The notes under the pieces were generated by a model. The model searched no databases. It saw only the letters and a list, made by a program, of their open reading frames with translations, and was not told the DNA's origin. A stretch of 64,000 nucleotides of DNA. Origin: Bifidobacterium psychraerophilum. GTDB taxonomy: Bacteria; Actinomycetota; Actinomycetes; Actinomycetales; Bifidobacteriaceae. The DNA lies in contig NZ_JGZI01000009.1 of the NCBI RefSeq assembly GCF_000741705.1, positions 248,001-312,000 on the forward strand, in the 5' to 3' direction. The position numbers and the translations under genes were made by a program. Position 1 is the stretch's first letter, and each line of letters starts with the position of its first letter. Positions 27,111 to 35,574 of this stretch are shown one piece after another.

Positions 27111-28316
27111 ATGACTATCTCACCTTCATTCGCACAGCTGACGACGATTGGCGTGGGAGGCCGGATCGCACGTTTTGAACAACCCGATAGTCGCGTCGGC
27201 GTGATCGAGTCGGTTGAGGATGCCGATAGCAAGGGCTTGCCGTTGTGTGTGATCGGCGGCGGGTCGAATATGCTGGTCGCCGATGAGGATTTCATGGGCG
27301 TGGTCGTGCGCGATGCCAGACGCGACATCATGGTGCTCGATGAGGCTGCTCCCGTCGAAGGCGGGGACACCACCGTGCATATCGCAGCCAGTGCAGGTGC
27401 CAACTGGGATGATCTGGTTGAGTTCAGCGTCACCATCGGTCTGGAGGGGATCGAGGGGCTTTCCGGTATTCCCGGCACCGTAGGAGCGTCGGTGGTGCAG
27501 AACATCGGCGCGTATGGGCAGGAGGTCTCATCAACCGTGTCCAGCGTCGAGGTATGGGACCGTGAGAAGAAGGTGGTTCTGGAGCTCGGTCCGGATGAGC
27601 TCGGCTTCGGCTACCGCACTTCGGCTTTGAAACGCAGTATGTACGATGCGTCGGGTCCTGTCTCGCGCTACTTTCCCACGCCACGCTACGTGGTGCTATC
27701 GGTGAGTTTCGCATTACGGCATAGTGATGTCGGCACCGTTTCCTTCAGCCAACTGGCACATGCGCTCCAGGTGGAGGTCGGGGCACGCGTGCCGACCCAT
27801 CTGATCAGACAGCAGGTCCTTGAGGTCAGGGCATCCAAGGGGATGCTCGAAGATCCGCACCGATATGACGGTGATTGGATGAAGGGCATGCGCCGCGAGG
27901 AGAATATCGAAGCCTCCTTGCATGCGCTTCGCCGGACTCTCGATGCGGACGGCTGGGACAGGAATCGTTTCAGCTGCGGCAGTTTCTTCATGAATCCCAT
28001 CATCGACCCGATAAGCGCTTCATCGTTGCCGGAGAACGCCCCCCGATTCGAAGCGCGTCTTGCCGACGGAGGCAAAGGCGTCAAAACCTCGGCGGCGTGG
28101 CTGATCGACCAGGCGGGCTTCCATAAGGGCTATGCGTTGAGTGACAGGGCCGCGGCCTCGCTTTCCACCGTGCATACCCTGGCCTTGACCAATCGCGGGG
28201 ACGCCCGCGCGGCTGAGATACTTGAGCTGGCACGCACAATCCGCGACGGGGTGCGGAGCAGATTCGGTATCGTACTCGTGCCCGAGCCTGTTCTGATCGG
28301 CGATTACACCTTCTGA
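27111..28316 (+). CDS. murB: UDP-N-acetylenolpyruvoylglucosamine reductase
   Basis: The 401-residue protein has the MurB features TTIGVGGRIARF, CVIGGGSNMLVADE (FAD binding), GLEGIEGLSGIPGTVGASVVQNIGAYGQEV (split across the FAD domain), GFGYRTSALKR (catalytic Tyr/Arg) and NRFSCGSFFMNP with the proton-donating Ser. It reduces enolpyruvyl-UDP-GlcNAc to UDP-MurNAc with NADPH in peptidoglycan synthesis. Its length is that of the type I actinobacterial form. It appears to be a single-gene, leaderless unit. Confidence 0.95.
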   Translation: MTISPSFAQLTTIGVGGRIARFEQPDSRVGVIESVEDADSKGLPLCVIGGGSNMLVADEDFMGVVVRDARRDIMVLDEAAPVEGGDTTVHIAASAGANWDDLVEFSVTIGLEGIEGLSGIPGTVGASVVQNIGAYGQEVSSTVSSVEVWDREKKVVLELGPDELGFGYRTSALKRSMYDASGPVSRYFPTPRYVVLSVSFALRHSDVGTVSFSQLAHALQVEVGARVPTHLIRQQVLEVRASKGMLEDPHRYDGDWMKGMRREENIEASLHALRRTLDADGWDRNRFSCGSFFMNPIIDPISASSLPENAPRFEARLADGGKGVKTSAAWLIDQAGFHKGYALSDRAAASLSTVHTLALTNRGDARAAEILELARTIRDGVRSRFGIVLVPEPVLIGDYTF

Positions 28317-28365
28317 TCGCGCTCGCCGACGCCGTCTCAGGGATTATTCAGCATTCACCATCAAT

Positions 28366-28426
28366 ATGCCATGCAAGATTCATGCCCCCGCGCAGACAGG
28401 TTGCAGGCTATGGCATGGTGGGGGCA
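28366..28426 (+). other. Interleaved inverted repeats, possible RNA pseudoknot
   Basis: ATGCCAT (28366-28372) can pair with ATGGCAT (28410-28416), and TGCCCCC (28383-28389) with GGGGGCA (28420-28426). The order A-B-A'-B' gives a pseudoknot or two overlapping alternatives. It ends 35 nt before the next start codon. I recognise no known riboswitch. Confidence 0.35.
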
Positions 28427-28461
28427 CTTCAATAGGTTCTATTCCGATGAAAGGACCTAGA

Positions 28462-29304
28462 ATGAGCGACTCGCAACACACCAACCCATTCAACGCAACG
28501 TCCGAATCCGACGAGCGACGAAACACGGCATACCGAACACAGCAGACGACGCCCGCACGTGAGGCTTCAGCGCAGGATCAACAGGCCACCATGGCACACG
28601 ATGCCCAGACCTCGGTGCAGTCACCTGTACAGGCCTCCGCACGCACCTCGGCCTCCTCACAGCAGGCAGCTCAGAGCTCCAACCGCCCGAGCCCACAGCC
28701 TGTGGGGGCCAACGGACAGGCTTCACCATACGGCCGGAACCAGGCAACCGCTCCAGCCGCCGGGGCCGGCCAACAGCAGCGCAACTCCTCGCAGCCTTTC
28801 GCCCAGCGCGGTTATGATAAGCCGTCGGGCCCCAGAGTCACGGTCGCCCAGCCGCAAGGCGATTATGCCGATGCCAACCGTGAAGCCCAGTATGCGCAGA
28901 CTGCTCCCGGCGCATATCCGAACCAGCAACAGCAGAAGCAGGGGCAGTGGGGACAGCCTGCGAATTGGAATGCGCAGGAGCAGCGTCCGGCACATCCCGC
29001 CAGTGCCTCGCGCCCGGCTCGCACGTGGCAGGGCATCAAACTTTCGATCATCGGTGCGATTGCAGTGATGGCACTGCTCTGTGGACTGGTTGGAGGGCTC
29101 GCGGGCGGCCTGATCGCAGGCGCTGTCTCCGGCAATGACACGTCGGTATCGACCCAGAACGGCATGCCGCAGATGGGTGGAGGAAACGGCTACGGGCAGT
29201 CGAACGGTCAGAGTGGCAGCGGAACGGGCAGTGACAGCGGCAGCGGCACCTCGGGCAGTGATTCGTCGAGTTCATCGCAGTCGGATCTCAATGGAACGGT
29301 CTGA
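28462..29304 (+). CDS. Single-span membrane protein with disordered ends, HtrA N-terminus-like
   Basis: AAAGGA precedes ATG 28462, giving 280 residues. The first ~190 are Gln/Ala/Ser/Pro-rich and disordered; a membrane helix follows (~198-225, SIIGAIAVMALLCGLVGGL), then a Gly/Ser tail ending SQSDLNGTV. Bifidobacterial HtrA/DegP proteases often carry a similar disordered cytoplasmic region and one membrane helix before the protease domain, but here the frame stops where the protease would begin. It may be a truncated relative or an independent envelope protein. The function is unknown. Confidence 0.6.
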   Translation: MSDSQHTNPFNATSESDERRNTAYRTQQTTPAREASAQDQQATMAHDAQTSVQSPVQASARTSASSQQAAQSSNRPSPQPVGANGQASPYGRNQATAPAAGAGQQQRNSSQPFAQRGYDKPSGPRVTVAQPQGDYADANREAQYAQTAPGAYPNQQQQKQGQWGQPANWNAQEQRPAHPASASRPARTWQGIKLSIIGAIAVMALLCGLVGGLAGGLIAGAVSGNDTSVSTQNGMPQMGGGNGYGQSNGQSGSGTGSDSGSGTSGSDSSSSSQSDLNGTV

Positions 29305-29328
29305 TCAGGGCGGCAGTGATTGGAACAG

Positions 29329-29378
29329 GCGTCTGTGGTGCGCAAGGTGGAGTGTCAGCGCACCACAGACGCTTTCGT
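29329..29378 (+). terminator. Terminator before the amino-acid permease
   Basis: GCGTCTGTGGTGCGC (29329-29343) pairs perfectly with GCGCACCACAGACGC (29358-29372), a 15-bp stem over a 14-nt loop, followed by TTTCGT. Confidence 0.75.
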
Positions 29379-29592
29379 ATGTCTGCGATTGCTGCGCCAC
29401 GCTACCGTAAGCATGCGTATTAGACTGGAGTGCTGTTAATACATTCGTGGTGATCAGCGTGGCACCGACCTGGCTGGAATTCACGATTGCGCAGCTCGGT
29501 TTCATGAGGTGGCCAAGGGTTCCAAGACGCTGTTCCCTCGCACCTCCCAGGCACCCCCGCGCACAGGATGTGAGCTCGGTGCAGGGGGAAAC

Positions 29593-31116
29593 ATGCAAAT
29601 ATTCAGGACCAAATCTGTGGAGCAGACTCTGGCTGAAACCGGGGAATCCGGCAGGAAACTGAAGCGTACGCTGAACGCTTGGGATATGGCGGTCATGGGG
29701 GTCGCGGTCGCGGTGGGGGCGGGGATCTTCTCGGTAGGTGCTCAGGCCGCGGCTTTCCACGCCGGCCCCGCCGTCATCCTCAGCTTCGTCATCGCCGGTG
29801 TGGTCTGTGGCGCTGCGGTGATGTGCTATGCGGAATTCGCTTCGATGATTCCCGTGGCCGGTTCCGCGTACACCTTCACCTACACCACGGTCGGCGAGAT
29901 CATCGCCTGGATCATCGGCTGGGATCTGATCCTTGAAATGCTGATGGCCAGTTCGGTGATCTCCAAATATTGGGGGGTGTATCTGAATGATCTGATGCAC
30001 CTGGTGGGGATAGAGTTCAACACGAATATGGTTATCGGCTCCTTCCACATCGACATCGCGCCGGTCATCATCGTGACCTTCTTCACCGTGTTGCTGGTGC
30101 TGGGCACCAAACTCTCCGCAAGGGTGGATGGGGCCTTGACGATTCTGAAGATCGGCATTGTCTTCTTCGTGATCATCGTCGGTTTCTTCTATGTCAAGGC
30201 ATCGAATTATCAGCCTTTCATACCGCCTTCCCAGCCTGCGGCGGCTTCGTCCAACGGCGACGTCTCCGGTGTCTTCGGTGAGCCCCTATGGCAGTGGGTC
30301 ACGGGTATGGCGCCGAGCATCTACGGCATTCCGGGCATCCTGTCCGGCGCGGCCCTGGTGTTCTTCGCCTTCATCGGATTTGACGTGGTCGCTACAGCCT
30401 CCGAAGAGGCCAAGGATCCGCATCGCACCGTTCCTCGCGGCATCTTCATCGGCATGTGTCTGGTCACGGTGATGTACATTCTCGTCGCCGTTGTGACCAC
30501 GGGCATGGTTTCCTACAAGGATCTGGCCAAAGCGGACAGCCCCTCCCTCGCGACGGGTTTCGAGCTTGTCGGAGCCACATGGGCCGCAAAGATCATTTCC
30601 TTCGGCATCGTCGTCGGTCTGACCACCGTGGTGATGGTACTGCTGCTCGGCCTGACCCGCATCATCTTCGCGATGAGCCGTGATGGTCTGCTCCCCAGAA
30701 GCCTGTCGACGACGGGATCGCACGGAACCCCCGCGAGAATACAGATCATGGGTGGCATCGTCGTGGCCATCGTCGCGGCATGCTTCAACGTCGACGTGCT
30801 CTCCGACATGGTCAATATCGGTACACTCTCGGCGTTCACGCTGGTGGCGATTTCAATCCCGATCATGCGACGCAAGCGCCCTGATCTGCACCGTTCATTC
30901 AAAATGCCGGGCAATCCTTGGATTCCGATTTTCATTGCGATTGCCTGCCTGTGGCTGATGTTGAATCTGACGGTGCTGACCTGGGTGCGTTTCGTGGTTT
31001 GGCTCGCCATCGGTTTCGTCCTGTATTTCGGGTATTCATACCGGCATTCCCGCCTGGGTCGTGATGAGCTTCTGGAAGGTGGCGGCAGCCTGCCTCCCTC
31101 ACAGGGACGTGCCTGA
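29593..31116 (+). CDS. APC-family amino-acid permease (cationic amino-acid transporter type)
   Basis: A 507-residue transporter with 12 or more membrane helices. The N-terminal MGVAVAVGAGIFSVGAQAA holds the unwound GAGIF substrate motif, and FFAFIGFDVVATASEEAKDPHRTVPRGI is the helix-6/loop signature of the CAT/YfnA branch. It imports an amino acid with H+; the substrate is not determined. AGGGGGAAAC precedes the ATG at 29593; the in-frame ATG 29509 would add 28 poorly conserved residues. Confidence 0.85.
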   Translation: MQIFRTKSVEQTLAETGESGRKLKRTLNAWDMAVMGVAVAVGAGIFSVGAQAAAFHAGPAVILSFVIAGVVCGAAVMCYAEFASMIPVAGSAYTFTYTTVGEIIAWIIGWDLILEMLMASSVISKYWGVYLNDLMHLVGIEFNTNMVIGSFHIDIAPVIIVTFFTVLLVLGTKLSARVDGALTILKIGIVFFVIIVGFFYVKASNYQPFIPPSQPAAASSNGDVSGVFGEPLWQWVTGMAPSIYGIPGILSGAALVFFAFIGFDVVATASEEAKDPHRTVPRGIFIGMCLVTVMYILVAVVTTGMVSYKDLAKADSPSLATGFELVGATWAAKIISFGIVVGLTTVVMVLLLGLTRIIFAMSRDGLLPRSLSTTGSHGTPARIQIMGGIVVAIVAACFNVDVLSDMVNIGTLSAFTLVAISIPIMRRKRPDLHRSFKMPGNPWIPIFIAIACLWLMLNLTVLTWVRFVVWLAIGFVLYFGYSYRHSRLGRDELLEGGGSLPPSQGRA

Positions 31117-31182
31117 GCGTCTCAAGTAGGCTGTACGCTGAATTCGATTGGATTTGCAAGCAACGACTCAAGGGAGGTTGTT

Positions 31183-31509
31183 ATGCCATACGTCATCGCA
31201 CAACCCTGCGTGGATGTCAAGGACAGGGCATGCGTGGATGAGTGCCCGGTGGATTGCATCTATGAAGGCCCCCGCTCCCTCTACATCAATCCGACGGAAT
31301 GCGTTGACTGCGGCGCATGCGAACCGGTATGCCCCACTGAAGCCATCTTCTATGAGGATGATGTGCCGCAGGATTGGGCTTGGTACACGGATGCGGCCGT
31401 TGAATACTTCAATGAGGTGGGTGATTTGGGCGGAGCGGCGGCGGCCGGTCCCATCGATCACGATCCAGCCCGGGTGGCCGCACTGCCTCCTCAGAATGTG
31501 GCATCCTGA
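31183..31509 (+). CDS. fdxA: Seven-iron ferredoxin
   Basis: The 108-residue protein has cysteines 9, 17, 21 and 25 in one cluster motif and 40, 43, 46 and 50 in the other (CVDCGACEPVCP), as in [3Fe-4S][4Fe-4S] FdxA ferredoxins of actinobacteria. The last ~45 residues are the usual acidic C-terminal extension. AAGGGAGG precedes the ATG. dapC follows 62 nt downstream, a neighbour pairing conserved in the phylum. Confidence 0.93.
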   Translation: MPYVIAQPCVDVKDRACVDECPVDCIYEGPRSLYINPTECVDCGACEPVCPTEAIFYEDDVPQDWAWYTDAAVEYFNEVGDLGGAAAAGPIDHDPARVAALPPQNVAS

Positions 31510-31571
31510 ATCAGGGTTATTGGTCTGCGTGCGCGAGACGACACGTCATGTGATGAGAACAGGACGACACC

Positions 31572-32717
31572 GTGGGTTTTTCGAGTTTCAATACCGGCTA
31601 TGACTGGTCACGAGTCCAGCGTTACAGGGATATCGCCACGCAGCATGGGGGTGTGTTGGACTTTTCCGTCGGCTCCCCGATAGATCCGGTGCCGGATTCG
31701 GTACGGCTTGCCCTCAGCGAGGCATCCACGGAAAGCAACGCACACGGATACCCCGCAACGGCTGGTAGCAGAGATCTTCGTGAGGCGATACTTCACTGGT
31801 TCCAGAACGAACGGGGTGTCGATTTCACCAGCATCGCTGCCGATGTGGTCCCGACGGTCGGATCCAAGGAAGCGGTTGCTTTGATGGCGAGCCTGCTGCA
31901 CTGCGGCGATGGCGATGTGATCGTCCAGCCACGGGTATCGTATCCCACCTATGAAATCGGGACGCAGCTTGCGGGAGCCAAGGTGCTTAAGGTGGATGAG
32001 GTCTCGGATGTCGAGAGCTGGGTCCATGAGCCGAATGTGAAGGCGGTTTGGGTCAATTCCCCGAGCAATCCCACCGGGGAGGTGCTGGAAAGCGCGCAAT
32101 TGCGTTCCATCGTCCGAGCGGCCCGCTCGATTGGTGCCATCGTGCTTGCCGACGAGTGCTATGCCCGAATGGACTGGCGCGGTGCCGCCAAGGGTTCGCA
32201 ACTCGGAGCAACGCCATGCATACTCGACGATGAGGTCTGCGAGGGTGGCGCCGAGGGGCTGCTGTGTCTGTATTCCTTGAGCAAACAGTCCAATATGGCT
32301 GGATATCGCACTGCCCTGATTGCAGGGGATGCACAGTTGGTCGCAGCGATGCTTCGCTACCGCAAGCAGATAGGTCTGATCATTCCAGGACCCGTTCAGG
32401 CGGCGATGGCGGCCGGTCTGAAGGATGTGGAAGGCGTGCGTGCGCAGGTGGAGCGTTATCGCAAGCGTCTGCACATTCTGGCACAGGCTTTGTCCGATTA
32501 CGGATACGATGCCCGTATGCCACAGGGCGGGCTCTATATCTGGGTTCGGGCCTTGTCCGATGACTGCTGGCAGGATATGCAGCATCTCGCGGAGCTGGGT
32601 ATCGTGCCCAGTCCCGGTGAATTCTACGGTGACTCCCGGTATCTGCGCTTCTCCACAACCGCATCGGATGAATCGATTGCGACGGCGGCCGGACGGTTGT
32701 CTTCCAACAGGGCCTGA
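31572..32717 (+). CDS. dapC: N-succinyldiaminopimelate aminotransferase
   Basis: The 381-residue class I aminotransferase begins with the DapC-type start (WSRVQRYRDIATQHGGVLDFSVGSPIDPVP) and has VNSPSNPTGEVL, ADECYARM and YSLSKQSNMAGYR with PLP lysine Lys238. It makes N-succinyl-LL-diaminopimelate for lysine and peptidoglycan synthesis. The position after fdxA strengthens the call. The GTG start follows ACAGGACG. Confidence 0.9.
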   Translation: MGFSSFNTGYDWSRVQRYRDIATQHGGVLDFSVGSPIDPVPDSVRLALSEASTESNAHGYPATAGSRDLREAILHWFQNERGVDFTSIAADVVPTVGSKEAVALMASLLHCGDGDVIVQPRVSYPTYEIGTQLAGAKVLKVDEVSDVESWVHEPNVKAVWVNSPSNPTGEVLESAQLRSIVRAARSIGAIVLADECYARMDWRGAAKGSQLGATPCILDDEVCEGGAEGLLCLYSLSKQSNMAGYRTALIAGDAQLVAAMLRYRKQIGLIIPGPVQAAMAAGLKDVEGVRAQVERYRKRLHILAQALSDYGYDARMPQGGLYIWVRALSDDCWQDMQHLAELGIVPSPGEFYGDSRYLRFSTTASDESIATAAGRLSSNRA

Positions 32718-32767
32718 CACGATGACACCGCACGTGACGGATTACGGATCACGGGTCGAGGGAAGTT

Positions 32768-34072
32768 CTACAGTCCCAGATGCACGGAATTCTTGCCGTA
32801 ACGACTGCGGATGATGTCGAGGGTGCGTTCGGCTTCGGACAGGCGCTTGGAGCCCAGTGCGCCATTCACGTCATCGGGCATCAGATCATCTATCGTCAGT
32901 TGGATCGGTGTCTCCTCAGGGCGGCTCAGCCCTGAGGCGCTGACACCTGCGAGTCGTACTGCACGTGGGAGCGCATTCGCGTTACCACCGGTGGAGTCCT
33001 CCGCTCCGGGGCTGTCGGAATCAGAATGCTTTGATGATGAGAATATCTGCCTGCACAGCGCCATCGCCTGAGGATAGATGAGACTGGCCGTATCGATCGG
33101 CCGTTCAAGCGTATGCGCCTTCGTGACGTAGCTGAGATCGGCGAAGCGCAGCTTTACGGTGATGGTACGTGCGAGCAGTGCGTGTTTGCGCAGTGATGAG
33201 GCGACCTCGTCACTGCATTGCCTCAGCAATGCGTTAACCCTTGCCGGGTCGGTGGTGTCCTGTGCGAATGTGCGTTCGGCGCCGATGGATTTCTCCTGCG
33301 TGTGTGTGCTGAGTTTGCGTTCATCCATCCCTTTGGCGGCGAGGAAGAGGGTATGACCGAGGGTGCTCGACCCGACGACGCGGTTGACATCCTCCTCGCC
33401 GAGTCTGGCGAGATCGGCAACGCTGGTGATGCCCCATTGCGACAGCTTCCTCTCCAATGAAGGGCCGATGCCGGGAATTCCCCTCAATGGCATGATCTGT
33501 ACGAATGAGGCGTGCATGGATTTCGGGATCAGCAGCATGCCGTCAGGCTTGGCGTTCGTGGAAGCCATCTTCGCCACCAGTTTGTTGGCGGCGATGCCTA
33601 CCGAGCATGTCACGTGGAAACGCTCCCAGACCTGTCGGCGTATCCATGCGCCGATCTCACTTGGGCCTGACCACTGTTGCATCGCCGAAGAGACATCCAT
33701 ATATCCCTCGTCGACCGAGACCTGCTCGATCCGGTCCGTCACCGAAGCGAATACCTCGTTGAATATCCTTCTCGACACCGAACGGTAATAGTGCATGTCC
33801 ACAGGAAGGAAGACACCTTGCGGGCATAGACGGCGGGCTCGGGAGACCGGCATGGCCGAGTTGATCCCATACGGACGGGCCTCATAGCTGGCAGCACTCA
33901 CCACCGAGCGTGTACCTGTGCCTATGATGACCGCTTTGCCGCGGAGCTCGGGATGCCTTGCGACCTCACACGACGCGTAGAAAGCGTCCATATCGATGTG
34001 CAACACGTGGCATCCGCTCTCATCATGTCCCCAGTCGCGTTTCGCGGCCGCCAGCCTTGGTGTGTTGCTCAT
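32768..34072 (-). CDS. dinB: DNA polymerase IV
   Basis: The 434-residue Y-family polymerase has HIDMDAFYASCE (first catalytic Asp), the steric-gate region, QVSVDEGYMDVSSA (catalytic Asp-Glu), MASTNAKPDGM, a helix-hairpin-helix (LRGIPGIGPSLERKLSQWGI) and a C-terminal QLTIDDL that could bind the sliding clamp. It performs error-prone translesion synthesis. The start has no Shine-Dalgarno sequence but a -10 hexamer 6 nt away. Confidence 0.94.
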   Translation of the reverse strand: MSNTPRLAAAKRDWGHDESGCHVLHIDMDAFYASCEVARHPELRGKAVIIGTGTRSVVSAASYEARPYGINSAMPVSRARRLCPQGVFLPVDMHYYRSVSRRIFNEVFASVTDRIEQVSVDEGYMDVSSAMQQWSGPSEIGAWIRRQVWERFHVTCSVGIAANKLVAKMASTNAKPDGMLLIPKSMHASFVQIMPLRGIPGIGPSLERKLSQWGITSVADLARLGEEDVNRVVGSSTLGHTLFLAAKGMDERKLSTHTQEKSIGAERTFAQDTTDPARVNALLRQCSDEVASSLRKHALLARTITVKLRFADLSYVTKAHTLERPIDTASLIYPQAMALCRQIFSSSKHSDSDSPGAEDSTGGNANALPRAVRLAGVSASGLSRPEETPIQLTIDDLMPDDVNGALGSKRLSEAERTLDIIRSRYGKNSVHLGL

Positions 34073-34078
34073 ACCCCT

Positions 34079-34084
34079 ATCCTA
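34079..34084 (-). promoter_or_regulatory. -10 element for a leaderless dinB transcript
   Basis: On the minus strand TAGGAT ends 6 nt before the ATG, the same hexamer and spacing as at 20432. Confidence 0.55.
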
Positions 34085-34307
34085 TGCGCCGGAGCCATAC
34101 GGCGACGGCGCGATGAGCGTATCTGCTTCCGGGGCCGCGCATACGCCTCGGCGATGCCCGGTTTCGGACCGCATCCGATGCCGTACGACACGCTGAAAAG
34201 AAGCCGCAAACGCTCAGCCGGGCACCGTTTCGCGTCGATGGGTGATTCCATCCATGCATGCTGGTAATGTATTATGCTGTTGCGCTCATCGAAAAGGTTC
34301 GCGTAAT

Positions 34308-34394
34308 GGAGACGTGCCTGAGTGGCCGAAAGGGGCACCCTGCTAAGGTGTTGATCACGCAAGTGGTCCAGGAGTTCGAATCTCCTCGTCTCCG
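34308..34394 (+). tRNA. tRNA-Ser (GCT)
   Basis: GGAGACG pairs with CGTCTCC (34387-34393). The anticodon loop CTGCTAA has GCT, and the long variable arm is that of a class II tRNA. CCA is not encoded. Confidence 0.95.
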
Positions 34395-34405
34395 CGGTTC
34401 AGTAA

Positions 34406-34441
34406 CGATCCCGGCAGTGCGTATGACGCCTGCCGGGATCG
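34406..34441 (+). terminator. Terminator after tRNA-Ser
   Basis: CGATCCCGGCAG (34406-34417) pairs perfectly with CTGCCGGGATCG (34430-34441) over a 12-nt loop; there is no T-run. Confidence 0.55.
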
Positions 34442-34567
34442 CCGTATCCGATCATATCCACCGGCATCCCGCCTGCGGCATGCCGTCAGACTTCACCCAG
34501 CCGCAACGGTTAGGATGGTGTCACCTCTTGCGGATGTCTCGCAATCATCGAACAAGGTAGGTGGACT

Positions 34568-35272
34568 ATGGCAGTTGCAGCATGTGCTTCGGTATCCGCA
34601 TTGAGTCTGGGGCTTCCTGTGCAAGCCGCGATGCCCGAAGGCAAAGGTGCCCTTCCCAAACAGATGTTCTATGCGAAAGCACCGCTTTCATCCGGGCTCA
34701 AGCAACGTTTTGCCAATGACATCACGGAGATCACGGTCCTGGGCGTCCTGAATGCCTCGAGCACGGGCATTCCATCAGAGGGAAGGCTTAAGGAGGTGCT
34801 GATAATCGGGGTGCTTCTCAATGGCCTGACCATACCGCTTGAAGCCCTCGAACACATCGCCAAGCTGCGTCCCTCGGGCATCCTGTTCGTCTGCGTCAGA
34901 GCCAAGGAGGGCGTTGAGGAATGCGCTCTCGCCGTGCGCAGGGCACGACCCGGCAGGGCCGGACACGTACAGCACAACACCGTTTTCGTGGGGGAGTGGC
35001 AGCCGGCGAAGACCACCACGCTGACACTCGGCGGCGGCAGCATCGAGCAGTTGTGGGAAGGTCTGAATGCACAGGCCATTCTGAATTCCACGAACCCCGA
35101 GAACCTGGATCTGCGCATAGCCAGACGTGAGAACATAGCCGAGTTGAAGGCGGCAGATGCGAAACTCACGAAAGACCATGCCCGTGCGAAGCATCCAAGC
35201 CAGCGCAACGAGATCTACGCCAAACTCCATAAAGTCCGCACTCAGCTCGCCCAGCTTGAGCAGGATGACTGA
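34568..35272 (+). CDS. DUF4391-like protein
   Basis: The 234-residue protein resembles DUF4391: LPKQMFYAKAPLSSGLKQRF, then DITEITVLGVLNASSTGIP and LRPSGILFVCVR follow the order of conserved segments I recall for that family. The C-terminus (~185-234) is charged and probably coiled-coil. DUF4391 genes often sit beside restriction or helicase defence genes, but no such gene is near here. AGGTAGGTGG precedes the ATG. The biochemical activity is unknown. Confidence 0.6.
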   Translation: MAVAACASVSALSLGLPVQAAMPEGKGALPKQMFYAKAPLSSGLKQRFANDITEITVLGVLNASSTGIPSEGRLKEVLIIGVLLNGLTIPLEALEHIAKLRPSGILFVCVRAKEGVEECALAVRRARPGRAGHVQHNTVFVGEWQPAKTTTLTLGGGSIEQLWEGLNAQAILNSTNPENLDLRIARRENIAELKAADAKLTKDHARAKHPSQRNEIYAKLHKVRTQLAQLEQDD

Positions 35273-35574
35273 GCGGCAGCACGATTCGACGGCATCCGGC
35301 AATATTCGGGTACCGATGATGAGGACGGCGTGTGCATGGTGGCACAGCGGTGCAGATGCGCGAATTCGGCCGATAACTGAGGCGGAAACGGGAACAGAAG
35401 TGTGGAGTTCGGAAGGTACGTCATTGTCCATCCGGCTCCGGTGCAATTCTATCCGATGACAAGCGATGCTGTAGCCTGTTTTTCAGGGAGATTGTCAGGC
35501 AATGCACAGTTTGTTGCGCCCGGGGACGAATCTGGGCGCCGTGCAGGCTAGGGGATAAGAGAGCAAGAGCAGAT

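Noticed and set aside
28366-28426. Known riboswitch class
   Set aside because: I could not match any conserved core (cobalamin, SAM, TPP, preQ1, c-di-GMP) and the downstream gene gives no metabolic hint.
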